A DNA stretch of 64,000 nt. Source: Pseudomonas sp. G2-4 (GTDB lineage: Bacteria; Pseudomonadota; Gammaproteobacteria; Pseudomonadales; Pseudomonadaceae). Shown here piece by piece: positions 1 through 12,057 of the stretch; position 1 is the first letter of the stretch; each line of letters starts with the position of its first letter. The stretch is taken from contig NZ_CP125957.1 in assembly GCF_030064125.1 (NCBI RefSeq), positions 1,922,001 to 1,986,000 of the forward strand, written 5' to 3'. The position numbers and the translations under genes are program-made. Below the pieces are notes generated by a model that was not told where the DNA came from, made no database searches, and worked only from the letters and a program-made list of their open reading frames with translations.

Positions 1-1
1 C

Positions 2-3000
2 GAGCACCTGGCCTACGTGATTTACACCTCCGGTTCGACCGGTCAGCCCAAGGGCGTCGGCAACACCCACGCCGCCCTGGCCGAACGCTTGCAATGGATG
101 CAGGCCACCTATGGGCTGGATGAAACCGATGTGCTGATGCAAAAGGCCCCCATCAGTTTTGATGTGTCGGTGTGGGAATGCTTCTGGCCGCTGATCACCG
201 GCAGCCAATTGCTCCTCGCCGGCCCCGGCGAACACCGTGACCCGCACCGCATCGCCCAGTTGGTGCAGCAGTTTGGCGTGACCACGTTGCACTTCGTACC
301 GCCGCTGCTGAGCCTGTTCATCGACGAACCCTTGAGCGCCCAATGCACCAGCCTGCGCCGGGTGTTTTCCGGCGGCGAAGCGTTGCCGGCCGAGCTGCGC
401 AACCGCGTGCTGGCGCAACTGCCGTCGGCGCAATTGCACAACCGCTATGGCCCGACCGAAACCGCGATCAACGTCACCCATTGGCATTGCACCGAGGCCG
501 ATGGCGAGCGCTCGCCCATCGGCCGTCCCTTGGGCAATGTGCTGTGCCGCGTGCTCGACAGCGAGCTCAACCCGGTACCGGCCGGGGTGTCGGGTGAGTT
601 GTGCATCGGTGGCCTGGGCCTGGCCCGGGGTTACCTCGGCCGTCCGGGCCTGAGCGCCGAGCGTTTCATCGCCGATCCGCTGGGGTCGGCTGGGGCGCGG
701 CTGTACCGCACCGGCGACCGGGCGCGCTGGACCGCCGACGGTGTGATCGAATACCTCGGCCGTCTCGATCAGCAGGTCAAGCTGCGTGGCTTTCGGGTCG
801 AGCCGCAGGAAATCGAAGCGCGCCTGCTGGCCCAGGACGGTGTCGCCCAAGTGGCGGTGCTGGTGCGCGATACCGCGGGCGGCCCACAGCTGATCGGCTA
901 TTACACCGCCCCTGATGTGGTTGAAGACAGAGACACGCTGAACAGCCGACTCAACGCCGCCCTGGCCGCCGAACTACCCGACTACATGGTGCCCGCCCAA
1001 TTGCTGCGCCTGGCCGCCATGCCCCTGAGCCCGAGTGGCAAACTCGACCGCCGTGCCTTGCCTGAGCCGCAATGGCAGGTGCGCGAGCACGTCGAGCCGG
1101 TCAGTGCCCTTGAACAGCAGATCGCCGGCATCTGGCGTGAAGTGCTGGGCCTCGCGCGCATTGGCCTGCGGGACGATTTCTTTGCCTTGGGCGGCCACTC
1201 GCTGCTGGCGACCCAGATCATTTCCCGCAGCCGCCAGGCGTGTGACGTCGAACTGCCGTTGCGCACGCTGTTCGAGGCCAGTGAACTGGGCGCGTTCTGT
1301 GAGCAAGTGCGCTTGATCCAGGCCAGCGGCCAGACCAACCAGCAGCCACCGATCGCCACGGTCGATCGCAGCCAACCGGTGCCGCTGTCGTATTCCCAGC
1401 AGCGCATGTGGTTCCTCTGGCAGATGGAACCGGACAGCCCGGCCTACAACGTCGGCGGCATGGCGCGCCTGCGCGGGGTGCTGGATGTCGGGCGCTTCGA
1501 GGCAGCCTTGCAGGCGCTGATCCTGCGCCACGAAACTCTGCGCACCACCTTCCCCAGCGTCGACGGTGTGGCCCGGCAACAGGTGCACACCGAAACGGGC
1601 CTGCGCATGGACTGGAAAGACTTCTCCAGGCTGGCCACCGATGTTCGCGAGCAGCGGGTGCAACAATTGGCCGACAGCGAGGCGCACAAGCCCTTCGACC
1701 TGGAAACCGGGCCGCTGCTGCGGGCCTGCCTGGTCAAGACCGCCGAGCACGAGCATTACCTGGTGCTGACCCTGCATCACATCGTCACCGAAGGCTGGGC
1801 GATGGATATCTTCGCCCGAGAACTGAGCGCCCTGTACGAAGCCTTTATCGACGACCGCGAATCGCCCCTGGAACCCTTGCCGGTGCAATACCTGGACTAC
1901 AGCGTCTGGCAACGTCAGTGGCTGGAATCCGGTGAGCGTCAACGGCAATTGGATTACTGGACCGCGCAACTGGGCCGTGAGCATCCCCTGCTGGAGTTGC
2001 CGGGGGACCGTCCGCGTCCGCCGGTGCAAAGCCATCGCGGCGAACTGTTCCGTTTCGACCTCAGCGATGATTTGGCCGCGCGAGTCCGCCACTTCAACGC
2101 GGAACATGGCTTGACCCTGTTCATGACCATGACCGCCGCCCTGGCCGTGCTGCTCTATCGCTACAGCGGCCAGACCGACCTGCGCATCGGCGCGCCGGTG
2201 GCCAACCGCATCCGCCCGGAAAGCGAAGGGCTGATCGGCGCGTTTCTCAACACCCAGGTGCTGCGTTGCCAGCTCGACGGGCACATGTCGGTGGGCGAAC
2301 TGTTCGAGCAGGTGCGCCACACCGTCATCGAAGGCCAGTCCCATCAGGATTTGCCGTTCGATCATCTGGTGGAAGCCTTGCAGCCACCGCGCAGTGCGGC
2401 CTACAACCCGCTGTTCCAGGTGATGTGCAACGTGCAGCGTTGGGAGTTCCAGCAGAGCCGTACGCTGGCCGGCATGACCGTCGAATACCTGGTCAACGAC
2501 GCCCGGGCCACCAAGTTCGACCTGAACCTGGAGGTCACCGACCTCGACCACCGCCTGGGTTGCTGCCTGACCTACAGCACCGACCTGTTCGACGAACCGC
2601 GCATCGCTCGCATGGCCGGGCACTGGCGCAATCTGCTGGAAGCGCTGTTGGCCGATCCTGCTCGACGGTTGAGCGAGCTGCCTCTGCTGGAAGCCGGCGA
2701 GCAGCAACAGATGCTCGACAGCCTGGGTGTCGAGCCCGGTGAGCATCGCCTCGACCAATGCCTCCATGAACTGTTCGACGAGCAGGTCCTGGCCCGTCCC
2801 GATGCACCAGCCCTGACCTTCGCCGGGCAGACCCTGACCTACGGCGAAGTCGACCGCCGCGCCAATCGCCTGGCCTGGATGCTGCGCGAGCGCGGTGTCG
2901 GGCCGCAGGCGCGGGTGGGCCTGGCCCTGGAACGTTCGCTGGAAATGGTCATCGGCCTGCTGGCGATCCTCAAGGCCGGCGGCGCCTACGTGCCGCTGGA

Positions 3001-6000
3001 CCCGGAATACCCGCTGGACCGCTTGCATTACATGATCGAAGACAGTGGTGTAGGGGTGCTGCTCAGTGACCGGGCGATGTTCCAATCCCTGGGCTCATTA
3101 CCGGACGGCGTGGGTCACTGGTGCCTGGAAGACGATTCGGGGGCGCTGGTGCAATACCCCGAACATGCGCCGCCGCTGATCAATCTGCCGCAACACCAGG
3201 CCTACCTGATCTACACCTCCGGCTCCACCGGCAAGCCCAAGGGCGTGGTGGTGTCCCACGGTGAAATCGCCATGCACTGCCAGGCGGTGATCAAGCGTTT
3301 TGGCATGCGCCCGGACGATTGCGAGTTGCATTTCTATTCCATCAACTTCGACGCCGCCACCGAGCGTCTGCTGGTGCCGCTGCTCAGTGGCGCCCACGTG
3401 GTGCTGCGGGCCCAGGGCCAGTGGGACGCCGAGGAAATCTGCGGGTTGATTCGCCAACATGGCATCAACATCCTTGGCTTCACCCCGAGCTACGGCAGCC
3501 AGTTGGCGCAATGGCTGGCGACCCAGGGGCAGACCCTGCCGGTGCGCATGTGCATCACCGGCGGCGAAGCCCTGACTGGCGAGCACCTGCAACGGATTCG
3601 CGCGGCGTTCAGCCCGAGTCTGTTCTTTAACGCTTATGGTCCGACCGAAACCGTGGTCATGCCGCTGGCGAGCCTGGCCCCGGAGCACCTGGAGGAGGGT
3701 GCGGCGAGTGTGCCGATTGGCAGTGTGATCGGTGCGCGGGTGGCCTACATTCTCGACGCCGACCTGGCCCTGGTGCCCCAAGGCGCCACGGGCGAATTGT
3801 ATGTCGGCGGCGCCGGCTTGGCCCAGGGTTACCACCAGCGTCCGGGCATGACCGCCGAGCGTTTTGTTGCCGACCCGTTTGCCGCCGACGGCGGGCGCCT
3901 CTATCGCACCGGTGACCTGGTGCGCCAGCGTGCCGACGGTTTGGTGGAGTATCTGGGGAGGATCGACCATCAGGTGAAGATCCGTGGCTTCCGCATCGAA
4001 CTGGGGGAAATCGAAACCCGCCTGCTGGAGCATGACGGCGTGCGCGAGGCCGTGGTACTGGCCCTCGACACGCCGGCCGGCAAGCAACTGGCCGGTTACC
4101 TGGTGACCGATGTCGCCGAACAGGACGCCGAACTACAGGCGGCCCTGCGCGATGCGTTGAAAAACCACCTCAAGGCACAGCTGCCCGACTACATGGTGCC
4201 CGCGCACCTGATCCTGCTGGCGAGCATGCCGCTGACCGCCAACGGCAAGCTTGACCGCCGTGCCTTGCCGATGCCGGATCCCGGACTCAATCGCCAACAC
4301 TACGTGGCGCCGAGCAACGCTTTGGAGCAGACCCTGGCGGCGATCTGGTGCGCCGTGTTGAACGTGGGGCAGGTCGGTCTCAACGACAACTTCTTCGAGT
4401 TGGGCGGTGATTCGATCCTGTCCATCCAGGTGGTCAGCCGCGCCCGGCAACAGGGCATTCATTTCACTCCTCGCGACCTGTTCCAGCACCAGACCGTGCA
4501 GACCCTGGCCGCTGTCGCCACCCACAGCCAGCAGATAAGCGCCGAACAGGGCCTGTTGCAGGGTGCATCCGGGCTGACGCCAATCCAACACTGGTTCTTC
4601 GACAGTCCGATCCCCAACCGTCACCACTGGAACCAGGCGCTGTTGCTGGAACCGGCCATCACCCTGGACCCGCAACCTCTGGAGCAGGCCCTGCGCGCTG
4701 TCTTCCAACACCACGATGCCTTGCGCCTGGGCTTCGACCCGTCTGCGGGGCATTGGCGTGCCGAGCATCGGCCGTTGTCCGAGGCGGCGCTGTTGCAACA
4801 GGTGTCCGTGGAGGGCGTGGAGGCCTGTGAGCGTGTATTCGCCGAGGCCCAACGCAGTCTGGATCTTTCAACCGGCCCTCTGCTGCGTGCCGTGCTGGCG
4901 CAGATGCCGGATGGCCAGCAACGGCTGCTGATCGTCATCCATCACCTGGTGGTCGACGGGGTGTCGTGGCGGGTGCTGATGGACGATCTGCAAACCGTCT
5001 ACCGCCAGCTCACGGCCGGACAAGAAGTCCAACTGCCAGCCAAGACCAGTCCGTTGCGTGACTGGGCCGCGCGGTTGCAGGCCTACGCCGGCAGCGAATC
5101 CCTGCGCGAAGAACTGGATGGCTGGCAAGCGCAGTTGCGCGGCCCGGAGGTGACGTTGCCGTGCACGCGTCCTGACGGCGGGCTTTTGGAGCGTCACGCG
5201 GAAACGCTCAGCGTGCGCCTGGACGCCGAGCGCACCCGGCAACTGCTGCAACAGGCCCCGAGTGCCTACCGCACTCAGGTCAACGACCTGTTGCTCACGG
5301 CGCTGGCTCGGGTGCTGTGCCGTTCAAGCGGCCATGCCTCGGCTCTGGTCCAGCTCGAAGGCCACGGCCGCGAGGCGTTGTTCGATGACATCGACCTGAC
5401 CCGCACCGTGGGTTGGTTCACCAGCGTTTATCCGGTGCGCTTGAGCCCAGCGGGTGAAGACTTCAGCGCGTCGATCAAGGCCGTCAAGGAACAACTGCGC
5501 GCGGTGCCCCACAAGGGCCTCGGCTATGGCGTGCTGCGCTACCTGGCCGACCCGGCGAGTCGCGCGGTGATGGCCGGCCTGCCGCAAGCGGCGATCACCT
5601 TCAACTACCTCGGCCAGCTCGACCAGACCCTCGGCCATGACGCGCTGTTCCGGCCGCTGGACGCACCGCTGGGGGCCATCCATGACCCCGATGCGCCGCT
5701 GCCCAACGAGCTGAGCATCGACAGCCAGGTCAGCGGCGGCGAGCTGGTATTGCGCTGGACCTTCAGTCGCGAACGCCACGACAGGCAAGCCATCGCCACC
5801 CTGGCCGAGTCCTACCTCGATGAGCTGCAACGCCTGATCGAACATTGCCTGACGGACGAGGCGGGCGGCCTGACGCCGTCGGACTTCCCCCTGGCGAAAC
5901 TCACCCAGGGCCAGCTCGACAGCCTGCCGGTGCCGGCCGGGCAGATCGAAGACGTCTACCCGCTGACGCCGATGCAGGAAGGCATGCTGCTGCACACCCT

Positions 6001-9000
6001 GCTGGAACCGGGCACCGGCCTGTACTACATGCAGGACCGCTACCGCATCAACAGCGAGTTGGACCCGCAGCGTTTCGCCCAAGCCTGGCAGGCGGTCATC
6101 GCCCGCCACGAAGCCTTGCGCGCGTCGTTCTGCTGGAACGTCGGCGAAGACATGCTGCAGATCATCCACAAGCCCGGTAGCACGCCGGTGGACTATCTGG
6201 ATTGGGCTGAAGTGCCCGAAGACGCCCAGGAAGCCAAGCTCCAGGCGCTGCTCAAGGACGAGCGCGAGGCCGGTTTCGATCTGTTGAACCAGGCGCCGTT
6301 CCACCTGCGGCTGATCCGCGTTGGCGCGGCGCGCTACTGGTTCATGATGAGCAACCACCACATCCTGATCGATGCCTGGTGCCGCTCGCTGCTGATGGAT
6401 GATTTCTTCGAGATATACACCGCCCTCGGCGAACATCGCGAGGCGCAACTGGCCGTACCGCCGCGCTATCGCGACTACATCAGTTGGCTGCAACACCAAA
6501 GCCTGGCCGAAGCCCGGCAGTGGTGGAAGCACAACCTGCAAGGCTTCGAGCGGACCACGCCGATCCCCGGCGACCGACCGTTCCTGCGCGAACATGCCGG
6601 TGACAGCGGCGGCATGATTGTTGGCGACTGCTACACCCGGCTCGACGTTCGTGATGGTGCACGCTTGCGCGAATTGGCCCAGGCCCATCAACTGACCATC
6701 AACACTTTCGCCCAGGCGGCATGGGCCCTGGTCCTGCGACGGGTGAGCGGCGACCGGGACGTGCTGTTCGGCGTCACCGTGGCCGGGCGTCCGGTGGAGC
6801 TGCCGCAGATGCAACGCACGGTGGGGCTGTTCATCAACAGCGTCGCGCTGCGGGTGCAGATGCCCGCGGACGGTCAGCCCTGCAGTGTGCGCCAGTGGCT
6901 CAGCGGCTTGCTGGACAGCAACATGCAACTGCGCGAGTACGAGTACTTGCCGTTGGTGAGCATTCAGGACGTCAGTGAACTGCCCAAGGGCCAGCCGCTG
7001 TTCGACAGCCTCTTTGTATTCGAGAACGCGCCGGTGGAAGTCTCGGTGCTGGACCGCGCCCAAAGCCTCAACGCCACCTCGGACTCGGGGCGCACCCACA
7101 CCAACTTCCCGCTGACGGCGGTCTGCTACCCGGGGGATGACCTGGGACTGCATCTTTCCTATGACCAGCGCTATTTCGATGAATCCACCGTCGAGGGCCT
7201 GCTGGACGAGTTCAAACGCTTGCTGCTGGCGCTGATGGAGGGTTTCCACGGTGACATGGCCGAGCTACCGCTGATTGGCGCCGAGGAACAGAAGTTCCTG
7301 GTCGATGGCTGCAACCAGAGCGAGCGGGCCTATCCGCTGGAGCAGAGCTACGTCGAGCTGTTCGAAGCACGGGTCGCGGCCCATCCGCAGCGCATCGCCG
7401 TCAGTTGCCTGGAGACAACCTACAACTACGCCCAGTTGAATGCCCGCAGCAACCGCCTGGGCCATGCGCTGATCGCTGCAGGCGTTGGGCTCGATCAACC
7501 GGTGGCGCTGCTGGCCGAACGGGATGCGCAGTTGCTGGGCATGATCATCGGCAGCTTCAAGGCCGGTGCCGGTTACCTGCCGCTGGACCCGGGCCTGCCA
7601 AGCCAGCGCCTGAGCCGTATCATCGAACTGAGCCGCACACCCTTGCTGGTCTGCACCCAGGCCTGTCACGCCCAGGCGCTGGCGCTGCTGGACGCGTTCG
7701 CCTGTTCCGGGCGGCCGAGGCTGCTGGTGTGGGAAGACGTCCAGGCCAGCGATGTCTCGCTGGAAAACCCTGGCGTCTACAGTGGGCCGGACAACCTGGC
7801 CTACGTGATCTACACCTCCGGTTCCACCGGGCAGCCCAAAGGCGTGATGGTGGAACAGCGGGGCATGCTCAACAACCAGCTCAGCAAGGTGCCTTACCTG
7901 GCGCTGAGCGAGGCGGATGTGATTGCGCAGACGGCGTCCCAGAGCTTCGATATTTCGGTCTGGCAATTCCTCGCCGCGCCCTTGTTCGGCGCGCGGGTGG
8001 ACATCGTGCCCAACGCCATTGCCCACGATCCCCAGGGGCTGCTGGAGCATGTGCAGCAGCAGGGCATCACCGTGCTGGAAAGCGTGCCGTCGCTGATCCA
8101 GGGCATGCTCGCCCAGGAGCGCATTGGCCTGGACGGCCTGCGCTGGATGCTGCCCACCGGCGAAGCGATGCCGCCGGAACTGGCCCATCAATGGTTGCTG
8201 CGCTACCCCGACATCGGCCTGGTAAATGCCTACGGGCCGGCGGAATGCTCTGATGACGTGGCGTTTTTCCGGGTCGACATGGCCTCGACCCGCGGCACTT
8301 ACCTGCCGATTGGTACGCCCACCGACAACAACCGTTTGTACCTGCTCGATGGTGCGCTGGACTTGGTGCCGTTGGGCGCCGTCGGCGAGTTGTGCGTGGC
8401 GGGCACCGGGGTTGGCCGCGGTTATGTCAGCGATCCATTGCGCACCGCCCCGATGTTCGTGCCAAGTCCGTTCGGCGCGCCAGGGGAGCGGCTGTACCGC
8501 ACCGGCGACCTGGCGCGGCGCCGCAGCGATGGGGTGTTGGAGTATGTCGGACGCATCGACCATCAGGTGAAGATCCGTGGCTACCGCATCGAACTGGGGG
8601 AAATCGAAGCGCGGCTGCATGAACAGCCCGAAGTGCGCGATGGCGCGGTGGGTGTGCAGGAAGGCGCCAATGGCAAGCATCTGGTGGGTTATCTGGTTGC
8701 CGCCGATTCGACGCTGCAACCGAGCGAACGCCTGGAGCGCATCAAGCAACGCCTGCGCAGCGAGTTGCCGGAATACATGGTGCCGCTGCACTGGCTATGG
8801 CTCGAGCGCCTGCCGCTCAACGCCAATGGCAAACTCGACCGCAAGGCCTTGCCGGCCCTGGAGATCGGCCAGTTGCAAAGCCGGGACTACCAGGCCCCTG
8901 GCAATGCACTGGAGCAGACCCTGGCGGACATCTGGGCCCAGGTGCTGAAAGTCGAGCGAGTAGGGGTGCGGGACAACTTCTTCGAACTGGGCGGGCATTC

Positions 9001-9190
9001 TTTGCTGGCGACGCAAATCGCCTCGCGGGTGCAAAAGGCCCTGCAACGCAACGTACCGCTGCGGGCGATGTTCGAGTGCAGCACGGTGCAGGAGTTGGCT
9101 GAGTACATCGACGGGCTGGCCGCCAGTGAAATCACCGAGGAGAAGGTGGATCGGCTGAATGATCTGATGGCGGAATTGGAAGGGTTGTAG
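2..9190 (+). CDS. pvdL: Pyoverdine chromophore peptide synthetase PvdL, 3' part (NRPS, 5' truncated by window edge)
   Basis: The reading frame is open from base 2, inside an adenylation domain at its IYTSGSTG core, so the start lies upstream. Domains in order: A (partial, to about 1090), carrier (GGHSL, about 1190), C (HHIVTEG, about 1775), A (about 2770-4290), carrier (GGDSI, about 4400), epimerase ([11 protein letters not shown], about 4940), C (HHILIDA, about 6360), A (about 7340-8860), carrier (GGHSL, about 9000). It then stops, with no thioesterase. This equals the last part of PvdL (Glu, D-Tyr, Dab), the enzyme that starts the pyoverdine chromophore and hands its chain to another NRPS. 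Read by eye against GrsA, the third A pocket is D-I-W-E-L-T-A-D-D, close to what I remember for diaminobutyrate domains. The pvdH and mbtH-like genes nearby agree. Another peptide product is possible but less likely. Confidence 0.85.
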   Translation, partial: EHLAYVIYTSGSTGQPKGVGNTHAALAERLQWMQATYGLDETDVLMQKAPISFDVSVWECFWPLITGSQLLLAGPGEHRDPHRIAQLVQQFGVTTLHFVPPLLSLFIDEPLSAQCTSLRRVFSGGEALPAELRNRVLAQLPSAQLHNRYGPTETAINVTHWHCTEADGERSPIGRPLGNVLCRVLDSELNPVPAGVSGELCIGGLGLARGYLGRPGLSAERFIADPLGSAGARLYRTGDRARWTADGVIEYLGRLDQQVKLRGFRVEPQEIEARLLAQDGVAQVAVLVRDTAGGPQLIGYYTAPDVVEDRDTLNSRLNAALAAELPDYMVPAQLLRLAAMPLSPSGKLDRRALPEPQWQVREHVEPVSALEQQIAGIWREVLGLARIGLRDDFFALGGHSLLATQIISRSRQACDVELPLRTLFEASELGAFCEQVRLIQASGQTNQQPPIATVDRSQPVPLSYSQQRMWFLWQMEPDSPAYNVGGMARLRGVLDVGRFEAALQALILRHETLRTTFPSVDGVARQQVHTETGLRMDWKDFSRLATDVREQRVQQLADSEAHKPFDLETGPLLRACLVKTAEHEHYLVLTLHHIVTEGWAMDIFARELSALYEAFIDDRESPLEPLPVQYLDYSVWQRQWLESGERQRQLDYWTAQLGREHPLLELPGDRPRPPVQSHRGELFRFDLSDDLAARVRHFNAEHGLTLFMTMTAALAVLLYRYSGQTDLRIGAPVANRIRPESEGLIGAFLNTQVLRCQLDGHMSVGELFEQVRHTVIEGQSHQDLPFDHLVEALQPPRSAAYNPLFQVMCNVQRWEFQQSRTLAGMTVEYLVNDARATKFDLNLEVTDLDHRLGCCLTYSTDLFDEPRIARMAGHWRNLLEALLADPARRLSELPLLEAGEQQQMLDSLGVEPGEHRLDQCLHELFDEQVLARPDAPALTFAGQTLTYGEVDRRANRLAWMLRERGVGPQARVGLALERSLEMVIGLLAILKAGGAYVPLDPEYPLDRLHYMIEDSGVGVLLSDRAMFQSLGSLPDGVGHWCLEDDSGALVQYPEHAPPLINLPQHQAYLIYTSGSTGKPKGVVVSHGEIAMHCQAVIKRFGMRPDDCELHFYSINFDAATERLLVPLLSGAHVVLRAQGQWDAEEICGLIRQHGINILGFTPSYGSQLAQWLATQGQTLPVRMCITGGEALTGEHLQRIRAAFSPSLFFNAYGPTETVVMPLASLAPEHLEEGAASVPIGSVIGARVAYILDADLALVPQGATGELYVGGAGLAQGYHQRPGMTAERFVADPFAADGGRLYRTGDLVRQRADGLVEYLGRIDHQVKIRGFRIELGEIETRLLEHDGVREAVVLALDTPAGKQLAGYLVTDVAEQDAELQAALRDALKNHLKAQLPDYMVPAHLILLASMPLTANGKLDRRALPMPDPGLNRQHYVAPSNALEQTLAAIWCAVLNVGQVGLNDNFFELGGDSILSIQVVSRARQQGIHFTPRDLFQHQTVQTLAAVATHSQQISAEQGLLQGASGLTPIQHWFFDSPIPNRHHWNQALLLEPAITLDPQPLEQALRAVFQHHDALRLGFDPSAGHWRAEHRPLSEAALLQQVSVEGVEACERVFAEAQRSLDLSTGPLLRAVLAQMPDGQQRLLIVIHHLVVDGVSWRVLMDDLQTVYRQLTAGQEVQLPAKTSPLRDWAARLQAYAGSESLREELDGWQAQLRGPEVTLPCTRPDGGLLERHAETLSVRLDAERTRQLLQQAPSAYRTQVNDLLLTALARVLCRSSGHASALVQLEGHGREALFDDIDLTRTVGWFTSVYPVRLSPAGEDFSASIKAVKEQLRAVPHKGLGYGVLRYLADPASRAVMAGLPQAAITFNYLGQLDQTLGHDALFRPLDAPLGAIHDPDAPLPNELSIDSQVSGGELVLRWTFSRERHDRQAIATLAESYLDELQRLIEHCLTDEAGGLTPSDFPLAKLTQGQLDSLPVPAGQIEDVYPLTPMQEGMLLHTLLEPGTGLYYMQDRYRINSELDPQRFAQAWQAVIARHEALRASFCWNVGEDMLQIIHKPGSTPVDYLDWAEVPEDAQEAKLQALLKDEREAGFDLLNQAPFHLRLIRVGAARYWFMMSNHHILIDAWCRSLLMDDFFEIYTALGEHREAQLAVPPRYRDYISWLQHQSLAEARQWWKHNLQGFERTTPIPGDRPFLREHAGDSGGMIVGDCYTRLDVRDGARLRELAQAHQLTINTFAQAAWALVLRRVSGDRDVLFGVTVAGRPVELPQMQRTVGLFINSVALRVQMPADGQPCSVRQWLSGLLDSNMQLREYEYLPLVSIQDVSELPKGQPLFDSLFVFENAPVEVSVLDRAQSLNATSDSGRTHTNFPLTAVCYPGDDLGLHLSYDQRYFDESTVEGLLDEFKRLLLALMEGFHGDMAELPLIGAEEQKFLVDGCNQSERAYPLEQSYVELFEARVAAHPQRIAVSCLETTYNYAQLNARSNRLGHALIAAGVGLDQPVALLAERDAQLLGMIIGSFKAGAGYLPLDPGLPSQRLSRIIELSRTPLLVCTQACHAQALALLDAFACSGRPRLLVWEDVQASDVSLENPGVYSGPDNLAYVIYTSGSTGQPKGVMVEQRGMLNNQLSKVPYLALSEADVIAQTASQSFDISVWQFLAAPLFGARVDIVPNAIAHDPQGLLEHVQQQGITVLESVPSLIQGMLAQERIGLDGLRWMLPTGEAMPPELAHQWLLRYPDIGLVNAYGPAECSDDVAFFRVDMASTRGTYLPIGTPTDNNRLYLLDGALDLVPLGAVGELCVAGTGVGRGYVSDPLRTAPMFVPSPFGAPGERLYRTGDLARRRSDGVLEYVGRIDHQVKIRGYRIELGEIEARLHEQPEVRDGAVGVQEGANGKHLVGYLVAADSTLQPSERLERIKQRLRSELPEYMVPLHWLWLERLPLNANGKLDRKALPALEIGQLQSRDYQAPGNALEQTLADIWAQVLKVERVGVRDNFFELGGHSLLATQIASRVQKALQRNVPLRAMFECSTVQELAEYIDGLAASEITEEKVDRLNDLMAELEGL

Positions 9191-9210
9191 TTTTGCGGCG
9201 TCTATAGAGG

Positions 9211-9293
9211 CGTCATCGCGAGCAAGCTCGCTCCCACAGGGTTTGTGATCGATGCAAATCCAATGTGGGAGCGAGCCTGCTCGCGATGGCGTC
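9211..9293. repeat. REP doublet, family A
   Basis: Two inverted copies of a short palindrome (core GCGAGCAAGCTCGCTCCCAC) face each other across about 30 bases just after pvdL. The same core recurs at several other intergenic sites in this window. It is a typical Pseudomonas extragenic palindrome and may act as a transcript 3' end or a gyrase/IHF site. Confidence 0.85.
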
Positions 9294-9385
9294 ATTAGTA
9301 ACACCGCAAAGCCCCCGGTTGACGCCTCGTCCTGCACGGCTCAGGCTCCCCAGGGCTTTTCCACACTCAAACCAGGAGGTCATCG

Positions 9386-10192
9386 ATGCCCTTTGCAACT
9401 ATTGACGGAAAAACGCTGCATTACTTGGACCAGGGCCAAGGCCCGGTGGTGTTGCTGGGCAGCAGCTATTTGTGGGACCACACCATGTGGGCACCGCAGA
9501 TCGAAACCCTGTCCCGGCATTACCGGGTGATCGCCCTGGACCTGTGGGGCCACGGCCAATCCGGTCGGTTGCCCGAGGGCATGACCTCGCTGGACGACCT
9601 GGCCCGCCAGGCATTGGCGTTGATGGATCACCTGGACATCGACTGCTTCAACCTGGTGGGGCTCTCGGTGGGCGGGATGTGGGGCGCGCGGCTGGCGCTG
9701 ACGGCGCCGGAACGACTCAGTTCCCTTGTGCTGATAGACACCTATGTCGGCGTCGAGCCGGAGCCGACCCGCCTGTATTACTTCTCGCTGTTCGACAAGA
9801 TCGAAGCCATCGGCAGCATTCCCGAACCTTTGCTGGACATCGTCGTGCCGATCTTCTTCCGGCCGGGCATCGATCCGCAGTCACCGCTCTACCAGCAGTT
9901 CCGCGCCGCACTGGCGGCATTGCCAGCCGACCGCTTGCGCGACAGCATCGTACCGTTGGGGCGGATCATTTTCGGGCGGGACGATATCCTGCCACGCCTG
10001 CATGAACTGGATGCCGAGCGCACCATGGTGTTGTGCGGCGATCAGGACAAACCGCGCCCACCGTCCGAGGCCCAGGAGATGGCGGAGTTGATCGGTTGCC
10101 CTTGTCTGCTGATCCCGGAGGCGGGGCACATCTCCAACCTGGAGAATCCGGAATTCGTGACCACTGCACTGCTTGAGTTTTTGCGCAGCTGA
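9386..10192 (+). CDS. Alpha/beta-fold hydrolase
   Basis: A 268-residue cytoplasmic protein with the alpha/beta hydrolase layout. The nucleophile elbow G-L-S-V-G-G has Ser94, and a late His248 (AGHISN) is the probable triad base. The closest remembered relatives are PcaD-like 3-oxoadipate enol-lactonases and small esterases, but the substrate cannot be read from sequence. A strong AGGAGG lies 7 bases before the ATG. It sits downstream of pvdL, separated by a REP doublet, so cotranscription is uncertain. It is not the PvdG-type thioesterase in any obvious way. Confidence 0.75.
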   Translation: MPFATIDGKTLHYLDQGQGPVVLLGSSYLWDHTMWAPQIETLSRHYRVIALDLWGHGQSGRLPEGMTSLDDLARQALALMDHLDIDCFNLVGLSVGGMWGARLALTAPERLSSLVLIDTYVGVEPEPTRLYYFSLFDKIEAIGSIPEPLLDIVVPIFFRPGIDPQSPLYQQFRAALAALPADRLRDSIVPLGRIIFGRDDILPRLHELDAERTMVLCGDQDKPRPPSEAQEMAELIGCPCLLIPEAGHISNLENPEFVTTALLEFLRS

Positions 10193-10202
10193 CCCACCGC
10201 TT

Positions 10203-10228
10203 TCGCGAGCAGGCTCGCTCCCACAGGG
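10203..10228. repeat. Single REP unit, family A
   Basis: A solitary GCGAGCAGGCTCGCTCCCAC palindrome just after the hydrolase gene. Its partner copy is missing; a family B doublet follows at once. Confidence 0.75.
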
Positions 10229-10259
10229 GGATTCGGTGGTGTATCCAGCCGGATTCCTT

Positions 10260-10378
10260 GTGGCGAGGGAGCTTGCTCCCGCTGGGGCGCGAAGCGGCCC
10301 TGAGACCTGGCGACTCGGTGTGTCAGGCAAATGGTTGGGGCTGCTGCGCAGCCCAGCGGGAGCAAGCTCCCTCGCCAC
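10260..10378. repeat. REP doublet, family B
   Basis: Inverted ends GTGGCGAGGGAGCTTGCTCC and its complement enclose about 75 bases that themselves contain GC-rich half palindromes (GCGCGAAGCGG; CTGCTGCGCAGC). It lies between two convergent genes, where bidirectional 3' end hairpins would be useful. Four more copies occur in the window. Confidence 0.85.
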
Positions 10379-10444
10379 GGGGGGGCGTGCACGCCACCCC
10401 TCCCTTGCGGGAGCGACCCTTCACAAGGTTTGCAGGGTCGTCTG

Positions 10445-11212
10445 TCACTTCGGCCCGAGAATCTTCACCAGTTTGTCCGGTGATGGCGCGCCTTGCTGTT
10501 GTTGCAGGTCGCCCTTGTCATCCAGATAGAAAATCGCCGGAGTGGCGGAGAGTTCCAGTTCGTCCATCAACTGCTGGTTGGCGTCCAGTTTTGCCTGGAT
10601 GGCCGGTGGTATGTCCTTCAGGGGCTTGAGTGCGCTGCCCTTGCCGGCCTTTTCATGGGTTTCCAGGGCTTTTTCCGCGTCCTTGGCCGCCAGCAACGCG
10701 GCGGATTTGCCCGGGCTGTCTTCGCGGATGATACCCACCATGATGTGGCGCAACTGCACCTTGCCGGCCTTGACCCATGGGCGTGCCTGTTCCCAGAACA
10801 TGTTGCAGTACGGGCAATTCGGATCACTGAACAGGTACACGGTGCGCGGTGCGTCCTTGTTGCCGTCGGCGATCCAGTTGCTGGCTTCCATCTTCGCCCA
10901 GACTTCCTTGGCCATCGGGGCGTATACCAGCTTTTGCAGCGGCTCCACGCTCAGGTCCTTGCCGTCGGCGTCGTACAGATTGCCCAGCAGGACGTGCTGG
11001 CCATCCGGCGTCAGGTACAACGCCATGCCACGGTTCTGGTACTGCGCCGCGTAACCGCGCAAGCCGTCCGGGGCCTCGAAGGTTCCGACGATTTTCGCGC
11101 CCTTGGCTTCGATTTTCTTGATGGCCGCAGGCAATTCTTCGGCCTGTAGCAGCGGTGCCTGCAGCAGTGCGCTGGCGAATGCCAGCGTCAGCAGGCGGTG
11201 GAGGCGGGGCAT
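10445..11212 (-). CDS. dsbG: Thiol:disulfide interchange protein DsbG
   Basis: A 255-residue periplasmic protein with a signal peptide (cut near AEA-like LQAEE). It has an N-terminal cystatin-like dimerisation region and a thioredoxin domain with C133-P-Y-C136, the active site used by DsbG. DsbG isomerises disulfides or protects single cysteines, and is kept reduced by DsbD. The start overlaps the 3' end of the TlpA-like gene by 25 bases, which ties it to the dsb transcript. The order dsbG, TlpA-like, dsbD, then a divergent two-component pair, matches my memory of PA2476 to PA2480 in PAO1. Confidence 0.88.
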   Translation of the reverse strand: MPRLHRLLTLAFASALLQAPLLQAEELPAAIKKIEAKGAKIVGTFEAPDGLRGYAAQYQNRGMALYLTPDGQHVLLGNLYDADGKDLSVEPLQKLVYAPMAKEVWAKMEASNWIADGNKDAPRTVYLFSDPNCPYCNMFWEQARPWVKAGKVQLRHIMVGIIREDSPGKSAALLAAKDAEKALETHEKAGKGSALKPLKDIPPAIQAKLDANQQLMDELELSATPAIFYLDDKGDLQQQQGAPSPDKLVKILGPK

Positions 11213-12057
11213 GGCGGTTTCCTTGTGGCAGGGTGGGACGCCGTGGTCGAACCCGGCGTTTCGAAGTATTCCAGGGCGCGGGCCAGGCTCGCTTCCGACA
11301 ATTCGCCCAAGTGACTGCCCAGCAGGCGGCCGTCAGCGCCGTAGAACAGTGTCGTTGGCAGCGCCATGGAACCGACGGCCTGGCCGAGGCGACCACTGCC
11401 ATCGAACAGCACGTTGTCCAGGCTCAAGCCCTGGGTGGCGAGGTAGGTGCTGACGCTTTGCATGCTTTCGGCCTGGTTGACGAACAGGAACGTCAGGTCC
11501 GGACGCTGTTGCTGGGCTTCTTCCAGCACCGGCATTTCCCTTCGGCAGGGCGGGCACCAAGTGGCCCAGAGGTTGATCACCAGGGGGCCGCCCTGATAAT
11601 CGGTGAGCTTTACGGTCTCGCCGTCGGCGGTGCGCAGGGGGATGTCCGGCAGCCGGGTGCCTTGCTCATAGATCGTCAATGACATCGTCGCCACCAACCA
11701 GAACAGCAGGCCACTGCCAACGCCGAAACCCAACGACCGGCGCAGGGCCGGTCGGCGCCGGGCCCACAGCAACGCGCCAATCACCAGCGCCACGATGCCA
11801 GGCCAGGCCAGGAACCCCCCATCGCGCAGATCGACGATCTGCCACGGATCATCCTGGTAATGGCTCCAGTAGGCCGCGACAAAACCGATCCGCGCGGCCA
11901 GGATCCCCAGCAAAAACAGCACGAACAGCACCGACTCGGGATTTTCGCCACCGCGCTTGGCCACTCGCCAGCCGACGAAAGTCGCCAGTGCGAGGGCGCT
12001 GATCAGCAACAGATGGTTAAGGGCAATGGCAAAGGTCCCGAGGGTAAACGTCAGCAT
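11188..12057 (-). CDS. Membrane-anchored TlpA/DsbE-like thioredoxin-family protein
   Basis: 289 residues. About four hydrophobic helices in the first 130 residues resemble the Lgt-like membrane part seen in some TlpA proteins. A periplasmic thioredoxin domain follows with C168-P-P-C171 (WCPPC) and the cis-Pro region MALPTT. A disulfide reductase or isomerase role fed by DsbD is likely. Its ATG overlaps the dsbD stop in a TGATG junction, so translation is coupled. Counterpart of PA2477 by position. The exact substrate is unknown. Confidence 0.8.
   Translation of the reverse strand: MLTFTLGTFAIALNHLLLISALALATFVGWRVAKRGGENPESVLFVLFLLGILAARIGFVAAYWSHYQDDPWQIVDLRDGGFLAWPGIVALVIGALLWARRRPALRRSLGFGVGSGLLFWLVATMSLTIYEQGTRLPDIPLRTADGETVKLTDYQGGPLVINLWATWCPPCRREMPVLEEAQQQRPDLTFLFVNQAESMQSVSTYLATQGLSLDNVLFDGSGRLGQAVGSMALPTTLFYGADGRLLGSHLGELSEASLARALEYFETPGSTTASHPATRKPPCPASTAC

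Noticed and set aside
974..3085. 703-codon open frame antisense to the NRPS
   Set aside because: It follows the codon-position GC bias of the real gene on the other strand and has no domain likeness.
9211..10378. Repeated palindromes as a CRISPR array
   Set aside because: Units are inverted pairs scattered in many gaps, without regular spacers or cas genes; they are REP elements.
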